DNA from: Methylorubrum populi | GTDB lineage: Bacteria; Pseudomonadota; Alphaproteobacteria; Rhizobiales; Beijerinckiaceae | Reading direction: 5' to 3' | Length of the DNA: 64,000 bases | Assembly: GCA_036946625.1 (NCBI GenBank) | Contig: JAQIIU010000002.1 | Coordinates: 1,943,188 to 2,007,187, forward strand | In this document: positions 39,990-49,158 of the stretch, piece by piece | How the letters are laid out: each line of letters opens with the position of its first letter | How positions within the stretch are numbered: position 1 is the first letter of the stretch | Position numbers and translations under genes: made by a program | The notes under the pieces: generated by a model | Databases searched by the model: none | Told to the model about the DNA's origin: nothing | What the model saw: the letters and a program-made list of their open reading frames with translations, nothing else

Positions 39990-40020
39990 CCAGGGTCATC
40001 GCTTCAAGCGATGACCCTGG
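39990..40020. terminator. long perfect hairpin
   Basis: CCAGGGTCATCGC, loop TTCAA, GCGATGACCCTGG: 13-bp perfect stem. No T run, so function as terminator or protein site is uncertain. Confidence 0.45.
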
Positions 40021-40191
40021 GCCGGCGCATCACGCCGACCGGCCGACCCGCGAAACGGGCGGCGGTTTTCGCGAATGCCGAATTGGTTCCGTGGCGGCTT
40101 CTGCCTTTTTGCAAATGTTGCAGAAAAGGAACTGCGCGGCGGCCGACGCGGTGACATCATCATTTCCGCGAATCGGCGGACACTTCATCAC

Positions 40192-40497
40192 ATGAAGCAG
40201 AATGACCGGGCGATCCTTCAGGATCGCGTGAGAACCCTTGTCTTGCGCCACGCCCTGGAGGCGGCGCTTCAGCGTTTGTCGAGTCTTTCCGGCGACAGCG
40301 CCGAGGAAGAACTGTTGAGGCTCGAGCACGCCATTGTCTTCGCCACGCGGCGGGTCGGCGACATTCCGGGCACCATGCAACTCGCCGCCCTGGTCGCCGT
40401 CGAGGACGCGGTGGCGGCGATCCGCGCCGCCTTCGACACCGTGCATCAGCGCATCGAGGCGGCGCCTGCCGCCGAACCCGCGACCCTGGCAGCCTGA
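40192..40497 (+). CDS. small helical hypothetical protein
   Basis: 101 residues, [20 protein letters not shown] to PATLAA, predicted mostly alpha-helical with no cysteines, signal or membrane segment. An in-frame upstream ATG at 40075 would add 39 residues but lacks a ribosome site. No family recognised. It precedes htpG by about 245 bases. Confidence 0.6.
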   Translation: MKQNDRAILQDRVRTLVLRHALEAALQRLSSLSGDSAEEELLRLEHAIVFATRRVGDIPGTMQLAALVAVEDAVAAIRAAFDTVHQRIEAAPAAEPATLAA

Positions 40498-40626
40498 GGA
40501 CGGCGACGCCTTCGCGCCGCTGTCGGCGCCCCGGAATCACGACCGTGCGGTGTCGTGGCGACGCCGCATCCGGAGGGCACGTCCCGTTGAGCTGCGTTCG
40601 CAGCCCTGCGCACCCGCGCGCGGCGA

Positions 40627-40655
40627 TTGAATTACCGTCTCGTCATGGGCATATC
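40627..40655 (+). promoter_or_regulatory. possible heat-shock (RpoH-type) promoter for htpG
   Basis: TTGAAT and, after 17 bases, CATATC in the region just before htpG resemble the alphaproteobacterial RpoH pattern (CTTGAA ... CYTATNT). Weak match; included since htpG is a classic heat-shock gene. Confidence 0.3.
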
Positions 40656-40742
40656 GCCCCCGCATTTTCGAGTGTCCTGCACCGAACACCCGCCGCGCCG
40701 GCGTGGGCGTCCGGTGAGACACGTCAGTCGGGGAGGTGGCTC

Positions 40743-42614
40743 TTGAGCGAGACGGTGGAGCGGCACGAATTCGGTGCCGAGGTCGGGCGCCTGTTGGACC
40801 TCGTGGTCCACGCGCTCTATTCCGACCGCGAGATTTTTCTGCGCGAACTGGTGGCCAACGCCGCCGACGCGACCGACCGGCGCCGCTTCGAGGCGTTGAC
40901 CGACGAGGCCCTGGCGCTCCCCGCCGACGCGCGGGTGCTGATCGCTCCCGACAAGGCGGCGCGCACGCTCACGATCTCCGATGCGGGCATCGGCATGAGC
41001 AAGGAGGAACTGGCGCAGAACCTCGGCACCATCGCCCGCTCCGGCACCCGCGCCTTCTCGCAGGCGCTCGGCGAGAAGGCGGCCGAAGGCGGCGGCGAGA
41101 TGCGACCGAGCCTGATCGGCCAGTTCGGCGTCGGCTTCTACTCCGCCTTCATGGTGGCGGATCGCGTCACCGTCACCGCGCGCCGCGCCGGGACGGACGA
41201 GGCCTGGACCTGGGCCTCCGACGGCAAGGGCAGCTACACCCTGGAACCGGCGGCACGAGAGCAGGCCGGCACCGACATCGTCCTGCACCTGAAGGAGGAT
41301 GCCGACGAGTATCTGGAGAGCTACCGGCTCGACCACGTCGTGCGCAAATGGGCCGACAACATCGCCGTGCCGATCGCGATCCGCGACGCGGAGGGCAAGG
41401 AGGAGGCGGCCAACCGCGGCACCGCCCTCTGGCGCCAGCCGAAATCCGAGATCGGGGAAGAGCGGTACAAGGAGTTCTACCGCACGGTCAGCCACGGCTT
41501 CGACGAGCCCTGGGCGACCCTGCACTGGCGCGCCGAGGGCGCGCTCGAATTCACCGGCCTCCTGTTCGTGCCGGGCATGAAGCCGTTCATGGCGGTGGAG
41601 GACGACCGCCGCTCCAAGGTGCGGCTGCACGTGCGGCGCATGTTCATCACCGACGAGGCCGAACTGCTGCCGAACTGGCTGCGCTTCGTCCACGGCGTGG
41701 TCGACACCGACGACCTGCCGCTCAACGTCTCGCGCGAGATGCTGCAATCGACGCCGACGCTCCAGAAGATCCGCCGGGCGGTGACGGGACGCGTCCTCAC
41801 CGAACTGGCCAACCGCGCGAAGAACGCCGAGAAGGCCGAGGAGTACCAAAAGTTCTTCGAGAATTTCGGGCCGATCCTCAAGGAGGGCATCTACGAGGAT
41901 TTCGAGCGCCGCGCCGAGATCGCGCCGCTCCTGCGCTTCCGCTCCTCGACGCAAGCGGGCTGGACCTCGCTGCCCGACTACGTCGCGCGGATGAAGCCGG
42001 AGCAGGAGGCGATCTACTACCTCGTCGCCGACGACGTGGAGGCGCTCAAGAACTCCGCGCAGCTCGAAGGTTTTCGCGCCCGCGGCGTCGAGGTCCTGCT
42101 GCTGTCGGATCACGTCGACGCGTTCTGGCCGGAGCAGTTGGCCAAGTTCGAGGACAAGCCCCTGCGCTCGGTGACCCAAGGGTCTGCCGACCTCGCGAAG
42201 CTCAAGCCCGCGGGCGAGGCGGCGGAGGAGACGCCCGCGCTCGACAGGCTGGTCGCCGCGCTCAAGCTGGCGCTGGAGCCGGACGTTTCCGACGTGCGCA
42301 CCACCGATCGCCTCGTCGACAGCGCCGTGGTGCTCGCCGCCTCCGGCACCGGACCGGACCTGCAGATGCAGCGCCTGCTGCGCCGGGCCGGCCGCGGCTT
42401 CGGCGGCGGCGCGCCGATCCTGGAGATCAACCCGCGCCACGCCCTGATCCGCGCGCTCAACGAGCGGGCCGAGGCCGGCGAGGATGTGAAGGAAGAGGCC
42501 GGCACGCTGCTCGACCTCGCCCGGGTCCAGGACGGCGACACGCCGCGCGACCCGGTGGCCTTCGCCCGTGCCGTCGCGGCGGCGCTGGCGGCCAAGGCCG
42601 CGCCGGCGGCCTGA
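40743..42614 (+). CDS. htpG: chaperone HtpG (Hsp90)
   Basis: 623 residues beginning at a TTG codon (40743) with GGGAGG six bases upstream; the only ATG in frame upstream lies far away without a site. N-terminal ATPase: [58 protein letters not shown]. Middle domain includes [20 protein letters not shown] and C-terminal dimer domain. Has the usual full length. ATP-dependent folding of client proteins under stress. Confidence 0.94.
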   Translation: MSETVERHEFGAEVGRLLDLVVHALYSDREIFLRELVANAADATDRRRFEALTDEALALPADARVLIAPDKAARTLTISDAGIGMSKEELAQNLGTIARSGTRAFSQALGEKAAEGGGEMRPSLIGQFGVGFYSAFMVADRVTVTARRAGTDEAWTWASDGKGSYTLEPAAREQAGTDIVLHLKEDADEYLESYRLDHVVRKWADNIAVPIAIRDAEGKEEAANRGTALWRQPKSEIGEERYKEFYRTVSHGFDEPWATLHWRAEGALEFTGLLFVPGMKPFMAVEDDRRSKVRLHVRRMFITDEAELLPNWLRFVHGVVDTDDLPLNVSREMLQSTPTLQKIRRAVTGRVLTELANRAKNAEKAEEYQKFFENFGPILKEGIYEDFERRAEIAPLLRFRSSTQAGWTSLPDYVARMKPEQEAIYYLVADDVEALKNSAQLEGFRARGVEVLLLSDHVDAFWPEQLAKFEDKPLRSVTQGSADLAKLKPAGEAAEETPALDRLVAALKLALEPDVSDVRTTDRLVDSAVVLAASGTGPDLQMQRLLRRAGRGFGGGAPILEINPRHALIRALNERAEAGEDVKEEAGTLLDLARVQDGDTPRDPVAFARAVAAALAAKAAPAA

Positions 42615-42650
42615 CGCGTCGCGCCGTCCGTGGAGGGCGGGATATCCGGA

Positions 42651-42770
42651 TCAGATCCGCGTCCCGTCATCCTTGGGCGGCGAGCCGCAGCGGAACCGCG
42701 CCACCCGCCAGCGGTCGCCATGCGTGGGATTGGCGACCATGCAGGTCAGGAAGGAGAGGCCGTAGAGCAT
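42651..42770 (-). CDS. possible small protein of 39 residues
   Basis: MLYGLSFLTCMVANPTHGDR, ending GSPPKDDGTRI. The start is hydrophobic and the rest polar with two cysteines. No strong ribosome-binding site; kept at low confidence because the residue pattern looks protein-like in an otherwise empty gap. Confidence 0.35.
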   Translation of the reverse strand: MLYGLSFLTCMVANPTHGDRWRVARFRCGSPPKDDGTRI

Positions 42771-42991
42771 GCGCGGGGGCTTTCGTGATGGCGTGGGTCT
42801 CTCCTCCCGGGCCGCTTCTCGTTATGGACCGACGGGCCATCGCAACGAGCATGCCGGCTGTTTCCAGGCCCGTTGCACGCCTCGACCGCCTCCGGCGCGG
42901 GGCGCGCCTCGTCGCGTCGCCCGAGTTCGGAACGCCGGGCACCTGACGGCCCCGCGTTGACAGCCCCGCCGCATCCGCGCCAACACCGGGC

Positions 42992-43279
42992 ATGGCCGCC
43001 GACCCCCTTCACGATCCGCAGACCGCCCGCCGCGACCGCCGCGTGGCCCTGGGCGTCCTCGCCCTCGTGGCCGCGACCGTGCTGCTCGGCGCCCTCGCGC
43101 CCCGCGCGTCCCGGCCGCACGCGGCGCTGGCGCCGGCCGAGGATCCGGCCTGCGCCGAGTGGGGCGACGGCTGCAAGGTCTGCCGCCGCATCGAGGATGG
43201 TGGCGCCGCCTGCTCGCTGCCGGGCATCGCCTGCACGCCGGGCGCCGTGGCCTGCCTGCGCCGCATCGGAGAGCCGTGA
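42992..43279 (+). CDS. small membrane-anchored cysteine-rich hypothetical protein
   Basis: 95 residues: basic N-terminus, one membrane segment (VALGVLALVAATVLLGALAP, residues 18-37) and a C-terminal domain with six cysteines (CAEWGDGCKVCRR, CSLPGIACTPGAVACLRR) likely disulphide-bonded in the periplasm. Its stop overlaps the gluQ GTG, so the pair is probably co-translated. Confidence 0.65.
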   Translation: MAADPLHDPQTARRDRRVALGVLALVAATVLLGALAPRASRPHAALAPAEDPACAEWGDGCKVCRRIEDGGAACSLPGIACTPGAVACLRRIGEP

Positions 43280-44205
43280 CGAGGGCATCGTCCCGCGGGC
43301 CGACCGTCGGCCCCTGGGAAGGAGCGGCCGGAACGCCCGGGCCGACGCTCCGCTTCGCGCCAAGCCCGAACGGCCGCCTGCATCTCGGCCACGCCTACTC
43401 CGCCCTTCTCAACGCCCGCATCGCGCGAAGACTCGGCGGTCGCCTGATCCTGCGCATCGAGGACATCGATCTCGGCCGCGCCCGGCCGGACTTCGTGGCC
43501 GGCATTCTGTCCGACCTCGAATGGCTCGGCCTCGCTTTCGCGGCCACGCCGCGCCGCCAGTCCGAGCACTTTTCGGATTATGCCGCGGCGCGCGACCGGC
43601 TGGCGGAGAGCGGTCTGATCTATCCCTGCTTCTGCTCGCGGGGGAAGATCGCGGCGGAGGCCGCCGCCCGCGAGGCGCGGGGAGAGGCGGTTCCGCGCGA
43701 CCCCGACGGCGCCCCGCTCTATCCGGGCACCTGCCGCCACCTCCCTCCGGCCGAAGCGAGGGCGCTGCGGGAGCGGGGCGCGCCGCATACCTGGCGCCTC
43801 GACATGCCGGACGCGCTCCGAACCCTCGCCGAACCTCTCATGATCCGCCGCTTCTCACCCGACGATGGCGCGGCGGAAACGGTCGCGGCCGATCCCGGTC
43901 GCTGGGGCGACGCGGTGATCGTCCGGCGCGACGTGCCGACGAGCTACCATCTCGCCGTCGTCTGCGACGACGCCGTGCAGGGCATCACCCACATCGTGCG
44001 CGGGCAGGATCTGGAGGCCGCGACCGACCTGCACGCCGTGCTCCGAAGCCTTCTCGGTCTCCCCGCGCCGGCCTATCACCATCACGCACTGATCCGAACG
44101 GAGAGCGGCGAGAAACTCGCCAAGTCGAAGGGCTCCGAAGCGCTCGCCGACCTGAGGGCTCGCGGCGTCACGGCCGCGGACGTGCGGGCGATGCTGGGAT
44201 TTTGA
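43276..44205 (+). CDS. gluQ: glutamyl-Q tRNA(Asp) synthetase
   Basis: 309 residues from a GTG that overlaps the upstream stop (GTGA). HIGH-like LRFAPSPNGRLHLGHAYSAL, zinc cysteines in YPCFCSRGKI, RIEDIDLGR, and a KMSKS-like KLAKSKGSEAL. Shorter than GltX because the anticodon domain is missing, as in GluQ, which charges glutamate on queuosine of tRNA-Asp. Confidence 0.92.
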   Translation: MTRASSRGPTVGPWEGAAGTPGPTLRFAPSPNGRLHLGHAYSALLNARIARRLGGRLILRIEDIDLGRARPDFVAGILSDLEWLGLAFAATPRRQSEHFSDYAAARDRLAESGLIYPCFCSRGKIAAEAAAREARGEAVPRDPDGAPLYPGTCRHLPPAEARALRERGAPHTWRLDMPDALRTLAEPLMIRRFSPDDGAAETVAADPGRWGDAVIVRRDVPTSYHLAVVCDDAVQGITHIVRGQDLEAATDLHAVLRSLLGLPAPAYHHHALIRTESGEKLAKSKGSEALADLRARGVTAADVRAMLGF

Positions 44206-44479
44206 GCATTCGATTTGATCCAGCGTCTCAACCGGACTTGTGCGACGGCCGGGCCTGGGGAATCCGTGATGGCGCGGCGAGCGACCGCGAGGGGGCCGGA
44301 CACGATGCGATCGCCTCGAGCGATCCTGCTTCGTCTGCTTGGGCGCTCGCCGCCCCGGTCCTGGCGCAGGACGCGGATCGCGGCACTGCGGGCCCGGAGG
44401 ACACGGCGGCGCACACCCTCAAGGCGTCATGCGTACGCTTTGACCGCCCACGCGCGGCGTCCCGACAGCGTTCCGCAAC
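44206..44479. other. intergenic region after gluQ
   Basis: No convincing gene. Frames open in several phases but none has both start signal and family resemblance. Confidence 0.5.
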
Positions 44480-44634
44480 CAGACAGACTTCGGCCTGTCC
44501 TGCGTCCTTGCGAGGCGAAGCCGTGGCAAACCAGGGCGCGCCCTTTCCGGATCTGTCGCGCCCTGGATCGCTTCGCGGCCGCTCGCGATGACGGAGGGGG
44601 GCCAAACCCGAAGCGATCAAGCGGAAACGGTATT
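44480..44634. repeat. intergenic palindromic repeat family A, copy 2 (inverted)
   Basis: Inverse of the copy at 29306-29445: ends GCCAAACCCGAAGCGATCAA then GCGGAAACGGTATT, with TCGCGATGACGGAGG and GCGCCCTGGATCGCTTCGC inside. An extra short stretch in the loop distinguishes it. Confidence 0.75.
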
Positions 44635-44884
44635 ACTAGCGGTGCTTACCATTTCAAACCCGTGGTGCGGACGGCGGGAGACCCTCCGTACCAGAATTGT
44701 CCGTTGAAATCGTTGGTGTTCTTCGAGCGCGAACGGAGGTCTTTGTAGTGGCTTTTGTAGCGGTTGACGAGGGGGCGGGACGATGCCGCCGCGAACCCAG
44801 GCCACAGCATCGACCGCCTGTCAGAGGTTTTGAGGTTGGTGAACCGATCTCCGCAGGGCCCGTTGATCCCTCGGAGGTCGCACC

Positions 44885-45085
44885 ATGAAGAACCCCGCAC
44901 TCAGCCTATGGCTTTCGTCCGTCAACGGGGCGCTCGGGTGGTGGGGAGGCCACGCAGCCAACGCGGTGCGTCGCCAGCAACGTGCGGCGCTCACGGAGAT
45001 GTTGAAGCCCGCTACGGGCACCTTGAGCAAGCCGAAGCGGAGAACGCGGCGGCGCAGGAAGACGGCTACGCGGAAGGCCCTCTGA
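44885..45085 (+). CDS. small hypothetical protein with basic tail
   Basis: 66 residues, MKNPALSLWLSSVNGALGWW, then AVRRQQRAALTEMLKPA and a strongly basic tail. GGAGGT seven bases before the ATG is a strong ribosome site. The opening MKNP.LSLWLS...RRQQ..L.EM resembles a small family I have seen in methylobacteria without a function. The basic tail suggests nucleic acid binding or a frameshifted end. Confidence 0.6.
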   Translation: MKNPALSLWLSSVNGALGWWGGHAANAVRRQQRAALTEMLKPATGTLSKPKRRTRRRRKTATRKAL

Positions 45086-45108
45086 GGGCGGCGGTATTTT
45101 CGGCACAG

Positions 45109-45441
45109 CTACGCCTTGCCTCCCTGCACCACGCGGAGCTTCATCAGCCCAGGCGGCATGTCCGGTGGCTGTGGGCTGGCGGCTTCGAGGTCGGGGAAAT
45201 GCGCCTTGCACTTCGGGACGTACTGGCTCTTGGACCTGGGGTGGCGCTCATCGAGCCACGGGCAATCGAAAGCGATGCGCCGAAGCACATCCTCCAGTGG
45301 GGTCTCAGGGCCAAGCCGTGCGGCCAGCCGGGCGAGCCGATAGCTGCCCGTGCGGTTCGGACAATGCGGGCAGGCCACCCGCACGATGACGTAGGGATAG
45401 GCCGCGAGGCAGGGAACGTCAGGCCGGATGGGCGGGCGCAT
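45109..45441 (-). CDS. hypothetical protein with CxxC motif
   Basis: 110 residues from ATG 45441, MRPPIRPDVPCLAAYPYVIV, then RVACPHCPNRTGSYRLARLA with a CPHC knuckle and CPW/PKCKAHF cysteines further on, a probable small zinc-ribbon. It starts seven bases after the stop of the next gene upstream. Typical of mobile-region genes; function unknown. Confidence 0.6.
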   Translation of the reverse strand: MRPPIRPDVPCLAAYPYVIVRVACPHCPNRTGSYRLARLAARLGPETPLEDVLRRIAFDCPWLDERHPRSKSQYVPKCKAHFPDLEAASPQPPDMPPGLMKLRVVQGGKA

Positions 45442-45448
45442 GACGCTG

Positions 45449-45682
45449 CTACCGCACCGCCTCGTGAAGGGCCGCCCGCACGTAGCCACGGGAGATGAGC
45501 CGGTCCTGGCGGCGCGTGCGGCGTTCGGCTTCGCAGAGGTCGGCTAGGGCGTCCGCGATGGCGGCGTGGAGAGCGGCCTCAGCGTCCCCGTGAGCGGTCA
45601 CGAGGTAGGCCCGTGCGATGTCCTCGACGGGGCCGCTACGAGGGGTAGGCAACGGCGCGTTCGGCAGAGCGTCTTTGCGCAT
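45449..45682 (-). CDS. small hypothetical protein
   Basis: 77 residues from ATG 45682, MRKDALPNAPLPTPRSGPVE, then a helical C-terminal part (IADALADLCEAERRTRRQDR). In an apparent two-gene unit with the CxxC protein. No family recognised. An earlier ATG at 45721 would add 13 residues. Confidence 0.5.
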   Translation of the reverse strand: MRKDALPNAPLPTPRSGPVEDIARAYLVTAHGDAEAALHAAIADALADLCEAERRTRRQDRLISRGYVRAALHEAVR

Positions 45683-46168
45683 ACCCCTTGTGTCTCTCCA
45701 GCTAGAACGAAGAGAGAACACGTAGCAGCCGGGAGGGTTCGGTCAAGACGCATTTCGAGTGCGCGCATGTCCATTCGCAAAGGCACAGAACAAAGCGCGT
45801 CGAGGGGCCCAGGTTGTTTTCGGGCAGGTACGCCAGCCTAAGGGCGGTGCTTCTTGCGTGGTGAAGCGCGCTACTGGCCTCTTCTGAGACTAAGCCGCGC
45901 CGCCAATCTTTCTTCGAAAGAGGCCAATCGCTTCTCTGTGCGTTCCAGGGCACGCCGGAGAATTAACATTCGCCAGCGTTCATCCAATCCTGGATGATCT
46001 AGGAAGTGCTGCAATATTGTTTCCGGGCGCAACCCGTGTTCCAGATGAGATAGGCGGCCTATGTGCTCATCTTTTATGATGTATACTAGCTCTGAGAGCG
46101 TGGTCTGCGCCTTCTTAACCGCGCTTTCTTTCAGGAGGTCTTCTATGAAGCACCGAAGGATTGCAACG

Positions 46169-47161
46169 CTATCTGTTTGGTCCCGGCATTTGGTGGAGCG
46201 GGTTTGACCTGAAGCGGCCGGGCTCAGCGGACCATGCCTTGCAGATGGCTTCGTAGGGCGTGAGGCCGCGCAGGGTCTTCAAACGGCGTGCGAAGTTGTA
46301 GGCGCTGACAAAGTCGGCCAAGTGCGCACGGAGTTGCGCGTGGCTGTCGTAATGGTAGCGCTTGACCGTCGCGTCCTTGATCGTGCGGTTCATCCGCTCG
46401 ACCTGACCGTTCGTCCAGGGGTGGCGCGGTTTGGTCAGCCGATGGTCGATATCGTTGCGGGCGCAGGCAAGTTCGAAGCTGTGGGCTCGGAAGGTCTCGC
46501 CGGCTACAATCGCCTCCTTGATGACGGAAGCGGCCGAGGCGACGTTGCCGGGCGTGGTGAAGTGGGTGCCGTTGTCGGTGAGCACCGTGTGCACCTTGTA
46601 AGGCACGGCCTCGATGAGATGGCGGAGGAAGTCACCTGCGACCCGCCGCGTGGCCTTCTCGTGGAGCTCAACGAAGGCGAACTTGGTCGTGCGGTCGATA
46701 GCGACGAGCAGGTAGAGTCGCCCTTCGGCTGTGTGAACCTCGGCCAGATCGATGTGGAAATAGCCGAGCGGGCAGGTCTTGAAGCGTGACCGCTTGGGCT
46801 TGTCACCGTCGACCTCCGGCAGTCGGCTGATGCCGTGGCGCTGCAGGCACCGATGCAGCGACGAACGGGTCAGGTGCGGGATCGTCGCCTGGAGCGCGTA
46901 GAGGCAGTCGTCCAACGGCAGGAGCGTATGGCGGCGAAAGGCGACGACGACCGCCTCGTCCTCCTGTGACAGCACCGTCGAGCGGGGATCCTTCGGACCC
47001 GTGCGCTGATCGGCGACCGAGGTCCGCTGCCGCCACTTGGCGACCGTCTTCCGGTTGATCCCGTAGCGCTTCGAGAGCGCCCTCAGGCTCGCTTGACTAT
47101 GCTGGATCGCTCGACGGACTGCCTCCGTCGTGGTGGCGCTGCCGTGAAGAACTTGGCCCAT
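46169..47161 (-). CDS. IS481-family transposase
   Basis: 330 residues from ATG 47161 (or 335 from 47176). HTH (ASLRALSKRYGINRKTVAKW), then the DDE core: GYFHIDLAEVHTAEGRLYLL (D), HTVLTDNGTHFTTPG (D), NGQVERMNRTIKDATVKRYH (E). All catalytic residues are present, so the element may be active. Confidence 0.85.
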   Translation of the reverse strand: MGQVLHGSATTTEAVRRAIQHSQASLRALSKRYGINRKTVAKWRQRTSVADQRTGPKDPRSTVLSQEDEAVVVAFRRHTLLPLDDCLYALQATIPHLTRSSLHRCLQRHGISRLPEVDGDKPKRSRFKTCPLGYFHIDLAEVHTAEGRLYLLVAIDRTTKFAFVELHEKATRRVAGDFLRHLIEAVPYKVHTVLTDNGTHFTTPGNVASAASVIKEAIVAGETFRAHSFELACARNDIDHRLTKPRHPWTNGQVERMNRTIKDATVKRYHYDSHAQLRAHLADFVSAYNFARRLKTLRGLTPYEAICKAWSAEPGRFRSNPLHQMPGPNR

Positions 47162-47217
47162 AGCGCGTCCCTCCACTCCAACGTGAAGAGTGCACCATCA
47201 AACCCTGGGATCAAACA
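46174..47217 (-). mobile_element. IS481-family insertion sequence
   Basis: Ends TGTTTGGTCCCGGCATTTGG and the complement of TGTTTGATCCCAGGGTTTGA are imperfect inverted repeats of about 26 bp (roughly three quarters identical). No clear target duplication. Inserted inside the split gene. Confidence 0.7.
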
Positions 47218-47400
47218 CCTAGCGTGGCCTTGGTTGACCGGTATCTCGTCGCTTCGCCTCAAGAAATTTAAGTTAGAGAGGCGACTGCGTAGGCAATCAA
47301 GGGGGCTCAGTAGAAGGACACGAACGGCCTTCCCAGTGGCTTCTTCAGTCCCCTGGATCGTAACGTAGTTGCGAGTTACTGAAGCATCTTCGACGCCTAG

Positions 47401-48877
47401 CATTACAGTTGCGTTTTAAAGCATTTTTGCTTGCTGTTCATTGTGCTGGGCTTACGCCGTTGACGTCCCCTGTCGGCTGACGCACGGCGTTTGAGATGGG
47501 CGTTTCGGGCGGTCGCCTGATGCGCCCGTCGCCAGAGCGACCATGCGATGACGTGAGCGGGCTGGATGCGCCGCTGTGCCAGCCGCACCGCGATGCGGCG
47601 GATCTCCTGGACCGACCAGCGGATCAGCGCGCGGGCGGTCTCGGCCGCGCCCGTCTTTTTGGGGGCGGCGCGTTGGCGTGATGGCGGATTACGGCCAGCA
47701 GGGCGAAGGCCATCATCACCAAGCTGACGTGCCGGTGCCAGCCGTGCCAGGAACGGGTCTCATTATGAGCGAGCCCAAGTTCGGTCTTGGCCGTCTCGAA
47801 CGCGTCCTCGATCGTCCAACGCTGGCCCTCGACCGTCGCCAGGGTCGCGACCGACGTGCCGGCCGGGCACCACGTCGTGAAGTACGCCCGCTCGCCGTCA
47901 GTCAGGCTACGGCGGATCAGCAGGCCGCGCGTCCACAGGCCGGCCTGATCGTAGTCGGCACCGTCGAGGTCGGCCAACTCGCAGTAAGCCCAGTCGTACA
48001 GCCGCGCGCCCTTCGTGCCCTCGCCCGCCGACAGGCGCGTCCAGGCCGTCGGAGCGAGGCCGTTCGCGATCGCCTCGGCGGTGCCGGCCACCAGCGGCTT
48101 GCCGACCCAGGAATTGAACAGGTGATCGGTCTTGACCCCGAGCACGTAGCCCTTGCCCGCGCGCCGTAGAGCCATCTCGATGTCGCCGACCCCATAGACG
48201 GTGTCGGCCGCAACCCAGGAGAACGGCACGTCGGCGGTCATCGCCCGCTCGATCATCGTTAGAGCCAATCCCGGCTTGGTCGAAAAGCTCGTCCCCTCCG
48301 GCACGTGGGCGGCGGCCAGCCGGGCCGGATCCGAGGTCCAGGTCTTGGGCAGGTACAAGGCCCGATCGATGAACGCGTGACCGTGGTGCGAGGCGTAAGC
48401 CGCGAACACGCCGATCTGACAGTTCGTGATCTTTCCGGCCGAGCCGGTGTACTGGCGATGCACACCGCACGAGGCTTTGCCCTGCTTGAGAAAGCCAGTC
48501 TCGTCGAGAACCAGAACCGCGTCCGGGTCGGCCAGGGTTTCCAGGGCATAGTCCCGCACGACGTCGCGCAGGGCGTCGGCATCCCAGCGTCCGCGACCGA
48601 GCACGGCCTGCTGACGCCAGGGCCCGGGATCGCCCGCAGCTTCCGCCCGCATCCAACTGGTCTTGCGCCGCTCCGCGCCGAGCAGTCCGTCCAGGAATGC
48701 TCCCGCCGAGGCCGCCACCCGCTCCTGAGAAAACAGCGGGCGCATGCGTCCCTTCACCTCCCGCAGCGAAGAGGCCCAGAGCTCCAGCGTCGCCTCAATC
48801 GAGGCCCCCGGCGTCCATGATGCACGAATCATGGTGCCGCATGGAGTCAGAACCTCGCCAAAAACGCAACTGTAATG
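47401..48877 (-). mobile_element. IS701-family insertion sequence
   Basis: 1477 bp with terminal inverted repeats CATTACAGTTGCGTTTT. Flanks are CTAG (47397-47400) and TTAG (48878-48881), both fitting the YTAR target preference of IS701, though not identical to each other. Confidence 0.75.
47624..48832 (-). CDS. IS701-family transposase
   Basis: 402 residues: VLVLDETGFLKQGKASCGVH (first D), FSWVAADTVYGVGDIEMALR (second D), VEGQRWTIEDAFETAKTELG (E), with C-terminal LAVIRHHANAPPPKRRARPR. Complete and apparently functional. Confidence 0.85.
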   Translation of the reverse strand: MIRASWTPGASIEATLELWASSLREVKGRMRPLFSQERVAASAGAFLDGLLGAERRKTSWMRAEAAGDPGPWRQQAVLGRGRWDADALRDVVRDYALETLADPDAVLVLDETGFLKQGKASCGVHRQYTGSAGKITNCQIGVFAAYASHHGHAFIDRALYLPKTWTSDPARLAAAHVPEGTSFSTKPGLALTMIERAMTADVPFSWVAADTVYGVGDIEMALRRAGKGYVLGVKTDHLFNSWVGKPLVAGTAEAIANGLAPTAWTRLSAGEGTKGARLYDWAYCELADLDGADYDQAGLWTRGLLIRRSLTDGERAYFTTWCPAGTSVATLATVEGQRWTIEDAFETAKTELGLAHNETRSWHGWHRHVSLVMMAFALLAVIRHHANAPPPKRRARPRPPAR

Positions 48878-48883
48878 TTAGGC

Positions 48884-48968
48884 CGCGGTGAGGAATTAAG
48901 GGAGTCAGTCTGGGGCAAGTTTGGAATGGGAGGGTTGGCCGATTGAGGAGATCGGCGATGTCAGTTGA
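48884..48968 (-). mobile_element. right-end fragment of the IS5 element seen at 16044-16923
   Basis: GCGGTGAGGAATTAAGGGAG, TCAGTCTGGGGCAAGTTTGG and GAGATCGGCGATGTCAGTTG match the right terminus and first codons of that IS almost base for base, then stop abruptly. Confidence 0.8.
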
Positions 48969-49090
48969 CCAACGGCTACCGCGCCATGTGGGCGGCCTCC
49001 GGCGAGGCCGACATCCGCACCGTCGTCGACACCGCCCGTCTGTCCGGTGTCGGCCCCTTCGCCACCATCCTCAAGACTGTCAGCGCCTGA
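48969..49090 (+). pseudogene. orphan C-terminal coding fragment
   Basis: In frame from the IS5 fragment junction: TNGYRAMWAASGEADIRTVV, DTARLSGVGPFATILKTVSA then TGA at 49088. Looks like the end of a real gene whose start was removed by the IS5 fragment. Family not recognised. Confidence 0.45.
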
Positions 49091-49158
49091 TCCCCGCCAT
49101 CACGGGCCTGGGTAATTACATCGGGCGGCTGACGGCTAGTTCCGCGCCCGTCTCTGAG

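Larger units (their letters stand above)
39734..40191. other. hairpin-rich intergenic region
   Basis: Divergent gap between the GGT gene and the small plus-strand gene. It contains at least four inverted repeats: AGCCGCTTGAGCGGCT near 39851, GCGGCGC/GCGCCGC near 39870, the T/A-flanked hairpin at 39898-39923 and the long hairpin at 39990-40020. No coding frame supported. Confidence 0.6.
45871..47400 (-). pseudogene. gene split by IS481 and cut at its 5' end by IS701
   Basis: Downstream piece (46173-45871) reads DSVAILRCFIEDLLKESAVK, HLEHGLRPETILQHFLDHPG and ends RLSLRRGQ; it has no start codon. Upstream piece (47400-47218) reads LGVEDASVTRNYVTIQGTEE and LSPLDCLRSRLSNLNFLRRS, ending NQGHAR. 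Removing the IS481 copy joins them in frame (about 162 residues). The start codon now reading into it is provided by the IS701 end, so the true 5' end is gone. Codon use is AT-richer than neighbours. Family not identified. Confidence 0.65.

Noticed and set aside
29306..44634. CRISPR array
   Set aside because: Repeats are palindromic and widely separated with no regular spacers or cas genes.
44215..44748. Hypothetical Arg-rich protein after gluQ
   Set aside because: Extreme Arg content, runs through the palindromic repeat, and lacks a ribosome-binding site.
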